Shown in pieces: positions 8,748 to 17,878 of a DNA stretch of 64,000 nucleotides (the first letter of the stretch is position 1; every line of letters begins with the position of its first letter). The stretch is from assembly GCA_016765135.1 (NCBI GenBank), contig JAESQN010000015.1:84263-148262 (forward strand). The letters run 5' to 3'. This DNA is from Robiginitomaculum sp. Its GTDB lineage: Bacteria > Pseudomonadota > Alphaproteobacteria > Caulobacterales > Maricaulaceae. The notes under the pieces are model-generated. The model ran no database searches and was not told where the DNA came from. It was given only the letters and a program-made list of their open reading frames with translations. The position numbers and the translations under genes are program-made.

Positions 8748-11345
8748 ATGACATTGTTGGAAAGGCTTGGCAAACTTGGTGATGACAAACCCAAAACACT
8801 TGCCTTGTTGAAAGGACAACTTGAAAAAACAACCAGCACCATTTACGAAAAATTTGAAAAAGGTGAGGTGAGTGCGCTTAAAACCGCCGCTGCCACCGCC
8901 AAAGCTCACGACAAAATTTTGATCGCTTTGTTCGCTCATGCCTCGAAAAACTTGTTCTCCTTAAATAAGGAAGATATGTCCCTGTGCGCAGTCGGTGGTT
9001 ATGGGCGCGGCGAAATGGCACCGTTTTCCGATTTGGATTTGCTGTTTTTATCTGCGCCCAAGACGAACGAAACAATCTGTGCCAAGGTCACGGAATATGT
9101 TTTGTATATGCTATGGGACATGGGTCTCAAGGTTGGCCATGCGACGCGCACCCCGGCCCAATGTATTGAACTTGGCCGGACGGACGAAACCGTATTGACC
9201 GCCATGTTAGATTTACGGCTTTTGGCGGGTGCTGAGGAACCGCCAGCCAGGCTTGTTACACTGTTGGCCAAAGAGCGCAGTCGGGCCCGCAAACGCAAAT
9301 ATATTGCCAACAAATTGGCGGCCCGCGATATGCGCCATGACCGGGAGGGCAATTCGCGCTATGTCATCGAACCAAATGTCAAAGAGGGTAAAGGCGGGCT
9401 GCGTGATCTGCACGAGCTTTACTGGATTTCGAGGTTTATTTACGGTGGTAAAGGTAAGGGCGCGCCGATTAAGCCGCACAGTGTTTCCGCTTATATGCAG
9501 CTTGGGCTTCTCAACAAAAAAGCCGCCAAACGGTTCAGCCAAGCGGCGGAGTTTTTGTGGGCGGCCCGCATTCATCTGCATATTTTGGGGGGACGTGCCA
9601 CCGAAGTTTTGAGCTTTGATAAGCAGGCGGAACTTGCGGGGCGCATGGGTTATATGCAAGAAACGCCCGAAGCCAAAGTTGAGGCCTTCATGCATGCCTA
9701 TTTCAACACCACAAGAGAAGTTGGTGCGCTGACCCGCATGGCTTGCGCTAAACTTGAAGCAGACAGCCAACTTTTATTGCCGCAAGGTCTTGACCGCCTG
9801 CTACCTACCACGCGGCGCGGGCTTAAAGAGCCAGGCTTTGTTTTGGAACACGGGCGTTTAAATTTTGCCGCACCTGGACGGATCAAGCAAAGACCAATTC
9901 TAATGCTACATTTGTTTCGAATAGCGGGCGCCAGAAACTTGGATATTCACCCAAATGCGTTTCAGGCCTTGCTGACCAACCAGTACCGGATTGATGACCA
10001 ATTTAGACGTTCACCCGAAGCTGCAAAAGTATTTTATCAAATACTTTTGGACAGCAAAGCCCCTGCCGCCATTTTGCGCACTATGAACGAAGGCGGTATA
10101 TTGGGGGTTTATTTGCCTGAATTTGGGGCCATTGTTGGCCGCACCCAATTTAACATGCACCATGCTTATACGGTGGACGAACACACGTTGTCTCTGGTGC
10201 ATTATCTCCATGATATTGAGGCGGGCGATTTGGAGCGGGAGCATCCTTTGGCCAGTGGTTTTGTCAAAGACTGGAACCACCGTACCCGCTTGTTGGTTTA
10301 TTTGGCTTGTTTGTTTCATGATGTCGGCAAGGCGGAAGATGATCAATGTGAGGATGGTGCGCGTCTGACAACAGAGGCCGGATTTCGGCTTGGCTTGCCG
10401 GACGCAGATGTAGAGACCATTGCCTGGCTGGTGCGCAATCATTTATTGATGAGCGAAACGGCCCAAAGACGCGACATTTCCGACGGCGCAACAGTGGACG
10501 GTTTTGCCCGCACGGTCGGGTCTTTAAAACGTTTGCAAATGCTGACTGCGCTAACCGTTGTCGATATCCGTGCCGTCGGGCCAGGCATATGGAATGATTG
10601 GAAGGGCGAGTTGTTGCGCCAGCTTTATTATAGCGCACGCACCCGCTTGATGGGCATTGAGCCTGGCCCCCAAGAGACCCAGGAAGAACATAGCTCCGCT
10701 ATGGCGCGCATTCCCAACAAAGCTTTGCGTAAGAGCCATTACGTCAAAGCCAAACTGAACCGGCCAAAAGACATTACCGAGCTTTGGGTACTCACCCGCG
10801 ATCGGGCCCATTTGTTTGCGGATCTGGCAGGTGCGATATCCGCCAGCGGTGCATCAATTATTGGAGCGCGCTTGCATACATCTGATGATGGGCGGGTGTT
10901 TAACCGGTTTTATTTGCAAAATGCTCAAGGTCTGGCTTTTGGCCGCAAACACGAATCCCGTTTGCGTGATTTAGAAACTGGAACCTTGTCCGCTACCAAG
11001 GGCGAAATTACGGAATTTACCCTGGCAACGACATTGCCTTCAAGTCGGGCACTGGCCATTCCGGTTCACCCACGAATTTCCTTGTTAAGACATAAGGCAG
11101 GGGAAAGCATTTTGGAAGTCGAAGGCCGCGACCGCCCAGGCCTTCTCCATGCATTGGCTTTGGTGTTGACCAAACATGATTTGTCCGTGCGCTCCGCTCA
11201 TATTGAAGTTATAGGGCCAAAAGCCATTGATGTATTTTATGTCAGCTATAGTCCTGACAACAAACCGGACGAAACCGTGTTGCGTACAGATTTGATGGGT
11301 GTATTGATAATGCCCGAAACAAGCGAAAAACTGGGCGCTGCATGA
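8748..11345 (+). CDS. glnD: [Protein-PII] uridylyltransferase / uridylyl-removing enzyme
   Basis: Bifunctional nitrogen sensor that uridylylates and deuridylylates PII proteins in response to glutamine, 865 aa, a little shorter than the usual 890-940. The nucleotidyltransferase motif GGYGRGEMAPFSDLDLLFL lies at about 83-101, the HD hydrolase motif LFHDVGK at about 522, and two ACT domains fill the C-terminus (about 680-760 and 795-865). Starts one base after the mutS stop and overlaps murJ by ATGA, so expression should be coupled. Confidence 0.95.
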   Translation: MTLLERLGKLGDDKPKTLALLKGQLEKTTSTIYEKFEKGEVSALKTAAATAKAHDKILIALFAHASKNLFSLNKEDMSLCAVGGYGRGEMAPFSDLDLLFLSAPKTNETICAKVTEYVLYMLWDMGLKVGHATRTPAQCIELGRTDETVLTAMLDLRLLAGAEEPPARLVTLLAKERSRARKRKYIANKLAARDMRHDREGNSRYVIEPNVKEGKGGLRDLHELYWISRFIYGGKGKGAPIKPHSVSAYMQLGLLNKKAAKRFSQAAEFLWAARIHLHILGGRATEVLSFDKQAELAGRMGYMQETPEAKVEAFMHAYFNTTREVGALTRMACAKLEADSQLLLPQGLDRLLPTTRRGLKEPGFVLEHGRLNFAAPGRIKQRPILMLHLFRIAGARNLDIHPNAFQALLTNQYRIDDQFRRSPEAAKVFYQILLDSKAPAAILRTMNEGGILGVYLPEFGAIVGRTQFNMHHAYTVDEHTLSLVHYLHDIEAGDLEREHPLASGFVKDWNHRTRLLVYLACLFHDVGKAEDDQCEDGARLTTEAGFRLGLPDADVETIAWLVRNHLLMSETAQRRDISDGATVDGFARTVGSLKRLQMLTALTVVDIRAVGPGIWNDWKGELLRQLYYSARTRLMGIEPGPQETQEEHSSAMARIPNKALRKSHYVKAKLNRPKDITELWVLTRDRAHLFADLAGAISASGASIIGARLHTSDDGRVFNRFYLQNAQGLAFGRKHESRLRDLETGTLSATKGEITEFTLATTLPSSRALAIPVHPRISLLRHKAGESILEVEGRDRPGLLHALALVLTKHDLSVRSAHIEVIGPKAIDVFYVSYSPDNKPDETVLRTDLMGVLIMPETSEKLGAA

Positions 11346-12922
11346 AACTAATTAAATCCACCGCCATTATCGGAACCCTGACCTTGTTCAGCCGGGTGCT
11401 TGGTCTAGTGCGTGATACGCTGACGGCAAGCTTTCTTGGCGCAGGCCCGATCAATGATGCGCTGGTGACGGCTTATAAAATCCCCAATACATTTCGCCGG
11501 ATATTTGCCGAAGGAGCCTTCAACTCCGCCTTTGTACCGCTTTACGCCAGGCGTATCGAGGAAGAGGGGGAGGCTGCCGCGGATAAATTTGCCTCCGAAG
11601 CTTTCGCCGGATTATTAGTGATTGTTGCCGCCATTGTTATTGTTTTTGAGTTAACAATGCCGTGGACGCTTAATCTGTTTGGTGCGGGGCTTGGGCGTGA
11701 GGCCTTGAATGCTGGCGCGGAATTTCCCTATAATCTCTCCACTTATGATTTGGCGGTTGTCGGCGCACAAATAACTATGCCCTATCTTTTGTTGATTTCA
11801 CTGACGGCGATGTTTTCGGGAATTCTCAACACTCGTCACCGCTTTGTTGCCGCAGCATTTGCCCCGGTTTTACTAAATGTTATTCTGATTGGTATTTTCG
11901 TTTTGATGATGAAATACCAATGGAGCAAGCAAGTTTTGTCTTTGTATTTAGCCGTAGGCATGACGGTTTCGGGGCTGTTTCAGTTGTCGCTCGTGGTTTG
12001 GGCTTGCCGCAAAGCTGGTGTTAGAATTAAGCTTATGCGTCCGCGCATGACGCCGGGTACCAAGCGTTTGTTAACATTGGGGGTGCCCGGCATGTTAGCC
12101 GCTGGTATCACGCATATCAACATCATGGTGAGCCATAATATTTCTACCATGCAAGAAGGTGCGCCATCCTGGCTGAATTACGCGGATCGTTTGTATCAAT
12201 TACCACTCGGGATAATCGGCATTGCTATGGGGGTTGCGCTCTTGCCTGCTTTATCACGACGCCTGCGTTCCGGTGATGAGCAAGGCGCTAAAATGTCCTT
12301 GAACCGGGCTATGGAGATTGCTGCATTTCTGACCTTGCCTGCGGCGGCGGCTTTGGCGGTTATGCCGGAATTTCTGGTGGGTGGTTTGTTTGAGCGAGGT
12401 GCTTTTGAGGCTTCCGATACTCAGGCAACAGGGATGGCCCTGCGCATGTTTGCTGTTGGCTTGCCAGCATTTGTTCTGATCAAAGTTCTTACGCCTGCAT
12501 TTTTTGCTCGGGAAAACACCAAAACCCCGATGTTTTATGCGGGTATGTCTGCCATAATCAATCTGGTCTTGGGTTATATTTTGTTCATTACATTAGGGTT
12601 TTGGGGGCTGGCGGTGGCGACGTCATTTGCTGGTTGGGTCAATGTATTTTTCTTAACCCGAACCTTGTTGCGTAATGGAAACTTTACGCCGGACACACGT
12701 TTGCTCACCCGTTTGCCGCGCATCGCTTTGGCCAGTGTTTTGATGGGCGTCGCCGTTTGGTGGTTGGCCCAATATTTCACGCCCATGCTCGGTCACGGGT
12801 TCTTGAAAAATTATTTACTTTTGGGTCTTGTCTCTGGTGCGGGGTTTGTGCTTTATGCCCTCGCTGCTTTAGGCTTACGGGCTTACGGCTTGAACGATAT
12901 TCGCACTGCAATTGGAAAATAA
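11342..12922 (+). CDS. murJ: Lipid II flippase MurJ (MviN)
   Basis: Inner-membrane protein of 526 aa with about 14 hydrophobic segments, predicted to flip lipid II for peptidoglycan synthesis. The N-terminus [20 protein letters not shown] and the tract [20 protein letters not shown] are the family hallmarks (Arg residues in the central cavity). Starts inside the glnD stop (ATGA). The same neighbours (glnD upstream, trpS downstream) occur in many alphaproteobacteria. Confidence 0.95.
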   Translation: MKLIKSTAIIGTLTLFSRVLGLVRDTLTASFLGAGPINDALVTAYKIPNTFRRIFAEGAFNSAFVPLYARRIEEEGEAAADKFASEAFAGLLVIVAAIVIVFELTMPWTLNLFGAGLGREALNAGAEFPYNLSTYDLAVVGAQITMPYLLLISLTAMFSGILNTRHRFVAAAFAPVLLNVILIGIFVLMMKYQWSKQVLSLYLAVGMTVSGLFQLSLVVWACRKAGVRIKLMRPRMTPGTKRLLTLGVPGMLAAGITHINIMVSHNISTMQEGAPSWLNYADRLYQLPLGIIGIAMGVALLPALSRRLRSGDEQGAKMSLNRAMEIAAFLTLPAAAALAVMPEFLVGGLFERGAFEASDTQATGMALRMFAVGLPAFVLIKVLTPAFFARENTKTPMFYAGMSAIINLVLGYILFITLGFWGLAVATSFAGWVNVFFLTRTLLRNGNFTPDTRLLTRLPRIALASVLMGVAVWWLAQYFTPMLGHGFLKNYLLLGLVSGAGFVLYALAALGLRAYGLNDIRTAIGK

Positions 12923-12924
12923 TT

Positions 12925-13953
12925 ATGGACACACCGCAAGACTATCAAGGCCCACAAAGGGTGTTTTCAGGCATGCAGCCTACCGGGGCTTTGCATCTGG
13001 GAAATTATCTGGGGGCTTTGACGAAATTTGTTGATTTGCAAAATGCCCATGAATGTTTGTTTTGCATTGTCGATCTACATGCCGTTACCGTGTTCCAGGA
13101 TCCGAAACAATTGGCAAGCCAGACCCGCGAAATTGCTGCCGCTTATTTGGCCGCTGGTGTAGACCCCGCAAAAGCCATTATCTACCCACAGTCGCAAGTC
13201 GCGGCCCATACGGAACTGGCCTGGTTTTTCAATTGTATAGCCAGAGTTGGTTGGTTGTCGCGTATGACCCAGTTCAAGGATAAAGCAGGTAAAAATAGCG
13301 AACGGGTTTCAGTCGGTCTTTATGCGTATCCAGTCTTGCAAGCCGCAGACATATTGGCGTTTAAAGCCACCCATGTTCCTGTCGGAGAAGACCAAAAACA
13401 GCATTTGGAATTGTCGCGAGATATTGCGCAAAAGTTTAATAATGATTTTGACGTTCCCGGGTTTTTCCCCCTGCCCGAACCTTTAATCAAAGGGCCTGGT
13501 GCCCGCATAATGTCATTACGCGACGGCACTAAAAAAATGTCCAAATCGGACCCATCCGATAATTCTCGGATCAATTTAACCGACGACGCGGATGCAATAG
13601 CCAAAAAGTTCCGCAAAGCTCGCACCGATGCAGGCATGGTGCCGGATAATGTGGACGAGCTTGCAGACCGTCCTGAGGTAAAAAACTTGGTCGGGATTTA
13701 TGCGGCGCTTTCAGGGTTGCAAGACCAACAAGTGTTAGACCAATTCGCTGGCCAGGGCTTTGGCGCGTTCAAACCGGCATTGGCTGATTTGGCCGTGGAG
13801 AAACTGCGACCTATTAGCACACGGCTTAATGATTATCTCGACAATCCGGGTGCAGTTGATAAGGTTTTGGCTGACGGTGCGCAAAGAGCGCACGCCATTT
13901 CAGCGCCCATTATGGCGGAAATACGCAAGGTGATGGGATTTTGGGGAGCGTAA
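12925..13953 (+). CDS. trpS: Tryptophanyl-tRNA synthetase
   Basis: Class I aminoacyl-tRNA synthetase charging tRNA-Trp, 342 aa. HIGH-type motif [13 protein letters not shown] at about residues 20-32 and KMSKS motif KKMSKSDPS at about 202-210. The frame is open back to 12757 inside murJ, but the ATG at 12925, two bases after the murJ stop, gives the family start ([10 protein letters not shown] follows). Fourth gene of the operon. Confidence 0.96.
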   Translation: MDTPQDYQGPQRVFSGMQPTGALHLGNYLGALTKFVDLQNAHECLFCIVDLHAVTVFQDPKQLASQTREIAAAYLAAGVDPAKAIIYPQSQVAAHTELAWFFNCIARVGWLSRMTQFKDKAGKNSERVSVGLYAYPVLQAADILAFKATHVPVGEDQKQHLELSRDIAQKFNNDFDVPGFFPLPEPLIKGPGARIMSLRDGTKKMSKSDPSDNSRINLTDDADAIAKKFRKARTDAGMVPDNVDELADRPEVKNLVGIYAALSGLQDQQVLDQFAGQGFGAFKPALADLAVEKLRPISTRLNDYLDNPGAVDKVLADGAQRAHAISAPIMAEIRKVMGFWGA

Positions 13954-13954
13954 T

Positions 13955-14443
13955 ATGAACCGGAAAATTTTGATTTATGCGGCCATGGCGTTTCTGGCTA
14001 TATTGCTTGTGGTCATAGTTTATGTTTTCTTTGGCGACAAAGAAAACCGTCACTCAGATATCCGTATTGAAAATGCCAGCCTTCGTGCACCCTTGCCCGG
14101 ACAAACGGTAGGTGTCTCATATTTTCACATCATCAACACTGGCGGTGCCAATGAGCTATTGTCTATCTCAACGCCGGTTAGTCCAAATGTCGAACTACAC
14201 ACGGTTTTGCAAGAAGACGGTATTATGAAAATGCGAAAACGGGAGACGGTAAAAATTCCGGCTTTGACGACCACAAAGTTTGAACGCGGTGGTTTGCATG
14301 TGATGTTGTTTGATGCGAAAGTCCCCGAAAACATGAGTTTTGTCCCTTTGACATTTACTTTCGTTCGTCCCCCTGTTCCTGCAAAGAACAAGGATGCAGA
14401 AAAAACCTACACACTAACGGTTGAAGCCCGCCTTGAAAACTAG
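13955..14443 (+). CDS. PCu(A)C-type periplasmic copper chaperone
   Basis: PCu(A)C (DUF461) protein of 162 aa. Known members bind Cu(I) in the periplasm and deliver it to the CuA site of cytochrome oxidase. The motif H-x10-M ... H-x-M is present: His in VELHTVLQEDGIMKMRK, the following Met, and GLHVM about 30 residues later. An N-terminal hydrophobic segment (about 5-26) with no clear cleavage site suggests a membrane anchor. Follows trpS by one base, so it ends the mutS operon. Confidence 0.82.
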   Translation: MNRKILIYAAMAFLAILLVVIVYVFFGDKENRHSDIRIENASLRAPLPGQTVGVSYFHIINTGGANELLSISTPVSPNVELHTVLQEDGIMKMRKRETVKIPALTTTKFERGGLHVMLFDAKVPENMSFVPLTFTFVRPPVPAKNKDAEKTYTLTVEARLEN

Positions 14444-15000
14444 GGTGTTATAGAAACGCCTTTCGCTTTTAAGGCTTCGATTTCGGCTATAACCAAGCGA
14501 AAATTCGCGGCGCGGTTTGTTCCATAATTGGGCGGAAGTTGACCATGTGTGTGAGGAACTTTTTCATGGGGTGTCTGGGTAGCGATGGGTAATTGCACGG
14601 CCTCTTGGTAGTCCAACCCGGCGCGAGCCAGTAAAAACAAACCGTAGCGGTCAGCCTCTTGCTCCAATTGCTCGAGCGGGCTTTGTGACCAATAATGGCC
14701 CAAAGAAATATGACCAAGTTCATGAGCGATGATCAGAGCCAACGCCAAATCGCTGACACTGTTCATCAGACCCGCCGTAATATAGACGGCTTGTCCGTCG
14801 GTTGAAGCATTGGGTGTATCGTCTTGCCTAAGAAAAATCGGGGCATTGGCCGTATCCTTATCAGTGGCTTGGTTTTGTAAAAGTGCGGCAATTCTATCCA
14901 GCCGTTCGGCCATAGTGTTATGCATATTTGGTTTCGCTGGGCTGGCGCAACTGGCCAAGACAAAAACAAACACCAATAATATTGCGCGTTTATTTATCAA
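14440..15000 (-). CDS. M48-like metalloprotease lipoprotein, short
   Basis: Lipoprotein of 186 aa: lipobox LASC near residue 18, then a zinc protease core with HELGHISLGH (HExxH) and a downstream LEQEADRYGLFLLARAGLDYQEA, the usual third-ligand segment of M48 (Oma1/BepA-like) peptidases. Much shorter than BepA and without TPRs or PDZ. Its start overlaps the stop of a longer M48 lipoprotein by 4 bp. Probably an envelope quality-control protease; target unknown. Confidence 0.8.
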   Translation of the reverse strand: MINKRAILLVFVFVLASCASPAKPNMHNTMAERLDRIAALLQNQATDKDTANAPIFLRQDDTPNASTDGQAVYITAGLMNSVSDLALALIIAHELGHISLGHYWSQSPLEQLEQEADRYGLFLLARAGLDYQEAVQLPIATQTPHEKVPHTHGQLPPNYGTNRAANFRLVIAEIEALKAKGVSITP

Positions 15001-15992
15001 GGCCCGTGCCTTTCCTTGGCTTGTAATGTGCCTTTTCCCGGTTTGTAGTTAGGCAGTAATTCTTGCCCGGCCTCTCGTTTTGTCTCGACTTCCTTTCTGG
15101 CCAAGCGAATGGAAAGAAGACGACCGGGTGTCATCGGATGGGTTTTGGCGCGCACTATACTTTTAGGATGTTTTACGCCTAATCTTCGCCAGAAATCTTC
15201 AACCCCGTCGAGGTCATATCCTGCGCGAGCCATATAATACAGGCCCACATAATCCGCCTCGGATTCGAACGGACGGGTGGTGCGAGTGGCAAAACCAGAT
15301 ATAACCGTATTCCAAATAGCTTTGCGCACATGCTTCATGGTGTTGTGGGCCAGTTCATGGCCAATTATAAGCGCCAGTTCTTCGTCCGTTTGCACAAAAT
15401 CCATCATAGCCGTGGTAACGGTGATGGTGCGTCCATTGGCGTAGGCGTTAACCGCGCCTGACATTTTGAGAAGGACGGGGTAGTTGCAGACAGGTTCTAT
15501 TTCCATCTTCATTTCCATGTCCAAGCCGAAACGGCGAATATGTAAAGTAGATGTTTCTCGCAGACTATCATCAAATGCAGAAACCGAATTACCGTCTTTG
15601 TTCAATAAAATATCACCGCTGCGGATTCCCACCATTTCTGCTGGCCCGCCCCCCCTCACAAACAACACTGTGGGTGTATCCCCCGCCCCAAGCCTTCGCA
15701 TTGCGGCACCCCGGAGATGTTTTGGGTAGGATTTTTTACTGTGGGTGATCAGTCCAAAACCGTTGCGGGTCTTTGTACATAAATCAGAATTGGCCTGCAA
15801 AACGCCTGCACTGACACGCTCAAGCCGTTTACGCATTGCGAGAAAACGCTCAAAAGCTTCAGTTTCTTGCCGTCCCGTTTCGGTGGCTAACATTGTGCTA
15901 TTGGGGACAGGAAGACGTGTTTGCACTCCCGCACAGCTTACCAACAAGAGTAAAGCGAGCGCCGTAAATCCGCAATAAATTTTATTTTTCAT
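14997..15992 (-). CDS. M48-family metalloprotease lipoprotein with PDZ-like region
   Basis: Lipoprotein of 331 aa (lipobox LVSC near residue 20). A PDZ-like stretch (VRGGGPAEMVGIRSGDILLNKDG, about 113-135) precedes the catalytic IIGHELAHNTMKHV (HExxH) and the third ligand in FESEADYVGLYYMARAGYD. PDZ before an M48 core suggests substrate-regulated cleavage at the outer membrane or in the periplasm. It forms a two-gene operon with the shorter paralogue downstream; the shared layout indicates an old duplication. Confidence 0.82.
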   Translation of the reverse strand: MKNKIYCGFTALALLLLVSCAGVQTRLPVPNSTMLATETGRQETEAFERFLAMRKRLERVSAGVLQANSDLCTKTRNGFGLITHSKKSYPKHLRGAAMRRLGAGDTPTVLFVRGGGPAEMVGIRSGDILLNKDGNSVSAFDDSLRETSTLHIRRFGLDMEMKMEIEPVCNYPVLLKMSGAVNAYANGRTITVTTAMMDFVQTDEELALIIGHELAHNTMKHVRKAIWNTVISGFATRTTRPFESEADYVGLYYMARAGYDLDGVEDFWRRLGVKHPKSIVRAKTHPMTPGRLLSIRLARKEVETKREAGQELLPNYKPGKGTLQAKERHGP

Positions 15993-16102
15993 GTCAATAA
16001 AAATGGGCGATTAGCAGGCATTCGTCAAATAGAATAATCGAGTTTTAAGGAATAGTCCGCTAAGATTTTGTTAACCCTATTCGCCGCATTTATAAACAAT
16101 CA

Positions 16103-16131
16103 TTGACATGGGAAATATTCCCATATATATA
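16103..16131 (+). promoter_or_regulatory. Sigma-70-type promoter with operator palindrome in its spacer
   Basis: TTGACA (16103-16108), 17-bp spacer, TATATA (16126-16131), so a near-consensus promoter for the gene at 16182, about 44 nt of leader. The spacer begins with TGGGA-AATAT-TCCCA; the inverted repeat is 7 bp per arm (16108-16124). An identical architecture, TGGGA-N5-TCCCA, sits upstream of the DUF6502 gene. The position between -35 and -10 is typical of a repressor site. Confidence 0.75.
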
Positions 16132-16181
16132 GAGCATGTTGAAACTACCGATGTGGGGTAACTTTACTGAAGGAGAACAAA

Positions 16182-16799
16182 ATGAAAAATTCTATGATAA
16201 GCTTGCTGACTCTGGCCCTAGCTTTGGCCACATTTGGCACGACAAGCATGGCGGTCAACGCCAATGCCGCTAATATACCGCGCCCTGGAGAGGTTGAGGT
16301 CACTCGCGACAATTACCAGCGCATTGTCAATGTGCTGCAAGAGGCGGGACTTAACCGCGCCGAAATAAGACGCTGGGTCAATGCCAGTTTACAGGCCCAC
16401 GCTGGCCCTGATTTTAATCATATCCCAAGCCCGTACCGTATTGAAGTGACCCGTAAAAACTATCAGCGCATTGTCAATGCTCTGCATGGTCTTGGCCTGA
16501 ACCGTCAACAGATAAAGCGTTGGATCAATGCCAGTTTGGGTGCCCATCCTGGCGACGATAGACCACATGTCGGTGAGCGGGAAATTGATCGAGCAACAAG
16601 TAACCTTTCGGACCGTACCGCTAATCGTTCAAGAGACCGAACGCGTGACCGCAGAACTGATAGGGTGCGTGACCGAGCGATTGATAACCGCAGAGTAAAT
16701 CGGGTGCGTCCTGTTCGTACAGTTCGCCCGGCCAGAGTTGATCGCGTGCGGCGCCCGAATAGACCCATCAGGCCTGTACGTCGGGGTCGGGGTGGTTAG
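16182..16799 (+). CDS. Secreted protein with duplicated motif and Arg-rich tail
   Basis: Not recognised as a known family. 205 aa: signal peptide (about 1-30, cleavage near NANA-AN); two copies of a ~37-residue motif (37-73 and 85-123, period about 49) with shared core VTR-x-NYQRIVN-x-L ... GLNR-x-x-I-x-RW-x-NASL; then a very basic tail (about 130-205) rich in Arg, Asp, Asn and Val with DRTRDR and VRPVRTVRP patterns. Strong Shine-Dalgarno AAGGAG. The gene begins a pair with the outer-membrane-like protein 64 bp downstream. The tail could bind polyanions (LPS, DNA, RNA) at the cell surface; that is inference. Confidence 0.72.
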   Translation: MKNSMISLLTLALALATFGTTSMAVNANAANIPRPGEVEVTRDNYQRIVNVLQEAGLNRAEIRRWVNASLQAHAGPDFNHIPSPYRIEVTRKNYQRIVNALHGLGLNRQQIKRWINASLGAHPGDDRPHVGEREIDRATSNLSDRTANRSRDRTRDRRTDRVRDRAIDNRRVNRVRPVRTVRPARVDRVRRPNRPIRPVRRGRGG

Positions 16800-16812
16800 G
16801 CCATATTAACAA

Positions 16813-16836
16813 GGTGGTGGTATCAATACCATCACC
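16813..16836 (+). repeat. Intercistronic hairpin
   Basis: Inverted repeat with 11-bp arms (one mismatch) and a 2-bp centre: GGTGGTGGTAT then ATACCATCACC. It lies between the Arg-rich protein and the outer-membrane-like gene. There is no T-run, so it looks like an mRNA-processing or stabilising hairpin, or a weak attenuator, rather than a full terminator. Confidence 0.55.
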
Positions 16837-16863
16837 AGCTACAATACCAAAGGGGAGGGAAAA

Positions 16864-17664
16864 ATGACGAAACCCGCATTAGGATTATTTATTGCTATGG
16901 CATTTAGCACCGCATTATCACCGTCACACCTGGCACATGCTAATGAAAAACAAGCAGGCCCGGAAGTGCGCTGGAGTACTGGTGTTGATTTCACCAGCGG
17001 CGATTACGCAGACAGCCAGAACACCAGTATTTTATACGTCCCGTTTTCCGCCAAAGCCCTGTTTGGAGATTTTGAAGCCAAGGTGACAGTGCCTTATATT
17101 CGCATCAAAGGTCCAGGCACCGTGGTCGGCGGCGGTGATATCGGCCCGATTGCACGCGACCGGATCGCCAATATGATCACCACCCAAGACGGATTAGGAG
17201 ATGTCACGGCCAGCCTGACCTATACAAAATTCATGCAAGACAATACTTTGTTTGTGGATTTTACTGGCAAGGTGAAATTGCCCACCGCTAGCGCCGAGAA
17301 AAACCTCGGCACTGGTTTGACCGATTTTACCACCCAGGTCGATGTTACAAAAAGTGTTGGCGGCGTCAATTTATTTGCCACTGCTGGCTACAGGTTCATG
17401 GGCAGTTCGGATGCTTTGGTTTTGCGCGACGGGTTTTTAGGCTCGCTCGGCGCCAGCTTCGATGTTTCGGACCGCACCAGTTTAGGTTTGATTTATGATT
17501 ACCGCCAAAGCGCGTCCTTGCGGGCCGAAAACCCGTCCGAGTTGACCGGGTTTGTTAGCTGGAAGTTGTCTAAAAAAATCCGTTTGCAAACTTACGGCAT
17601 TGTCGGGTTTTCAAGTGGTAGCCCGGATACGGGTGTGGGGATGCAAATAAGCCTTCGTCAATAG
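16864..17664 (+). CDS. Predicted outer-membrane beta-barrel protein
   Basis: 266 aa with a signal peptide (about 1-26, ending LAHAN). The rest alternates polar and hydrophobic residues in many short strands and ends in SLRQ, in keeping with a barrel of the MetA-pathway/Phenol_MetA_deg-like 'transporter' kind. Shine-Dalgarno GGGGAGGG precedes the ATG. Upstream is the Arg-rich secreted protein; downstream a terminator and then DUF6502-DUF5666. No enzymatic motif seen. The exact family is uncertain. Confidence 0.6.
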   Translation: MTKPALGLFIAMAFSTALSPSHLAHANEKQAGPEVRWSTGVDFTSGDYADSQNTSILYVPFSAKALFGDFEAKVTVPYIRIKGPGTVVGGGDIGPIARDRIANMITTQDGLGDVTASLTYTKFMQDNTLFVDFTGKVKLPTASAEKNLGTGLTDFTTQVDVTKSVGGVNLFATAGYRFMGSSDALVLRDGFLGSLGASFDVSDRTSLGLIYDYRQSASLRAENPSELTGFVSWKLSKKIRLQTYGIVGFSSGSPDTGVGMQISLRQ

Positions 17665-17776
17665 CAATATTGGCGGGAACACATTACCGGGTTAGGCAGG
17701 AACCCTCCCCAGCGTCCTGTCAACCAGAACGGCCCTTATTTCGAGTTTTGGGCTGGTTTTGGTGCCCCGGTCAATT

Positions 17777-17816
17777 GGCCGCCCCTGCGACAGACCCTCG
17801 TGGGGGGCGGTCTTTT
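17777..17816 (+). terminator. Rho-independent terminator after the outer-membrane gene
   Basis: Stem GGCCGCCCC / GGGGCGGTC (9 bp with one G-U pair) around an 18-nt loop, followed by TTTT. It lies 113 bp after the stop at 17664 and just before the DUF6502 promoter. Confidence 0.6.
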
Positions 17817-17829
17817 AGATGAGAAACTA

Positions 17830-17858
17830 TATATGTGGGATTGTTTCCCACACATAAA
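17830..17858 (+). promoter_or_regulatory. Promoter with the same TGGGA-N5-TCCCA operator
   Basis: The palindrome TGTGGGA-TTGTT-TCCCACA (17834-17852) lies before DUF6502. Aligned as at 16103-16131 it gives a -10 of CATAAA (17853-17858, 4/6 match) and a weak -35 TATATG (17830-17835) with a 17-bp spacer, so the palindrome occupies the same spacer position. A start near 17865 would leave a very short leader with no Shine-Dalgarno before the ATG at 17879. Autoregulation by the DUF6502 protein is an inference. Confidence 0.6.
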
Positions 17859-17878
17859 CCTTGTAGACTGTGTAGCAA

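Noticed and set aside
12757..12924. N-terminal extension of TrpS
   Set aside because: Lies inside murJ; the ATG at 12925 gives the family length.
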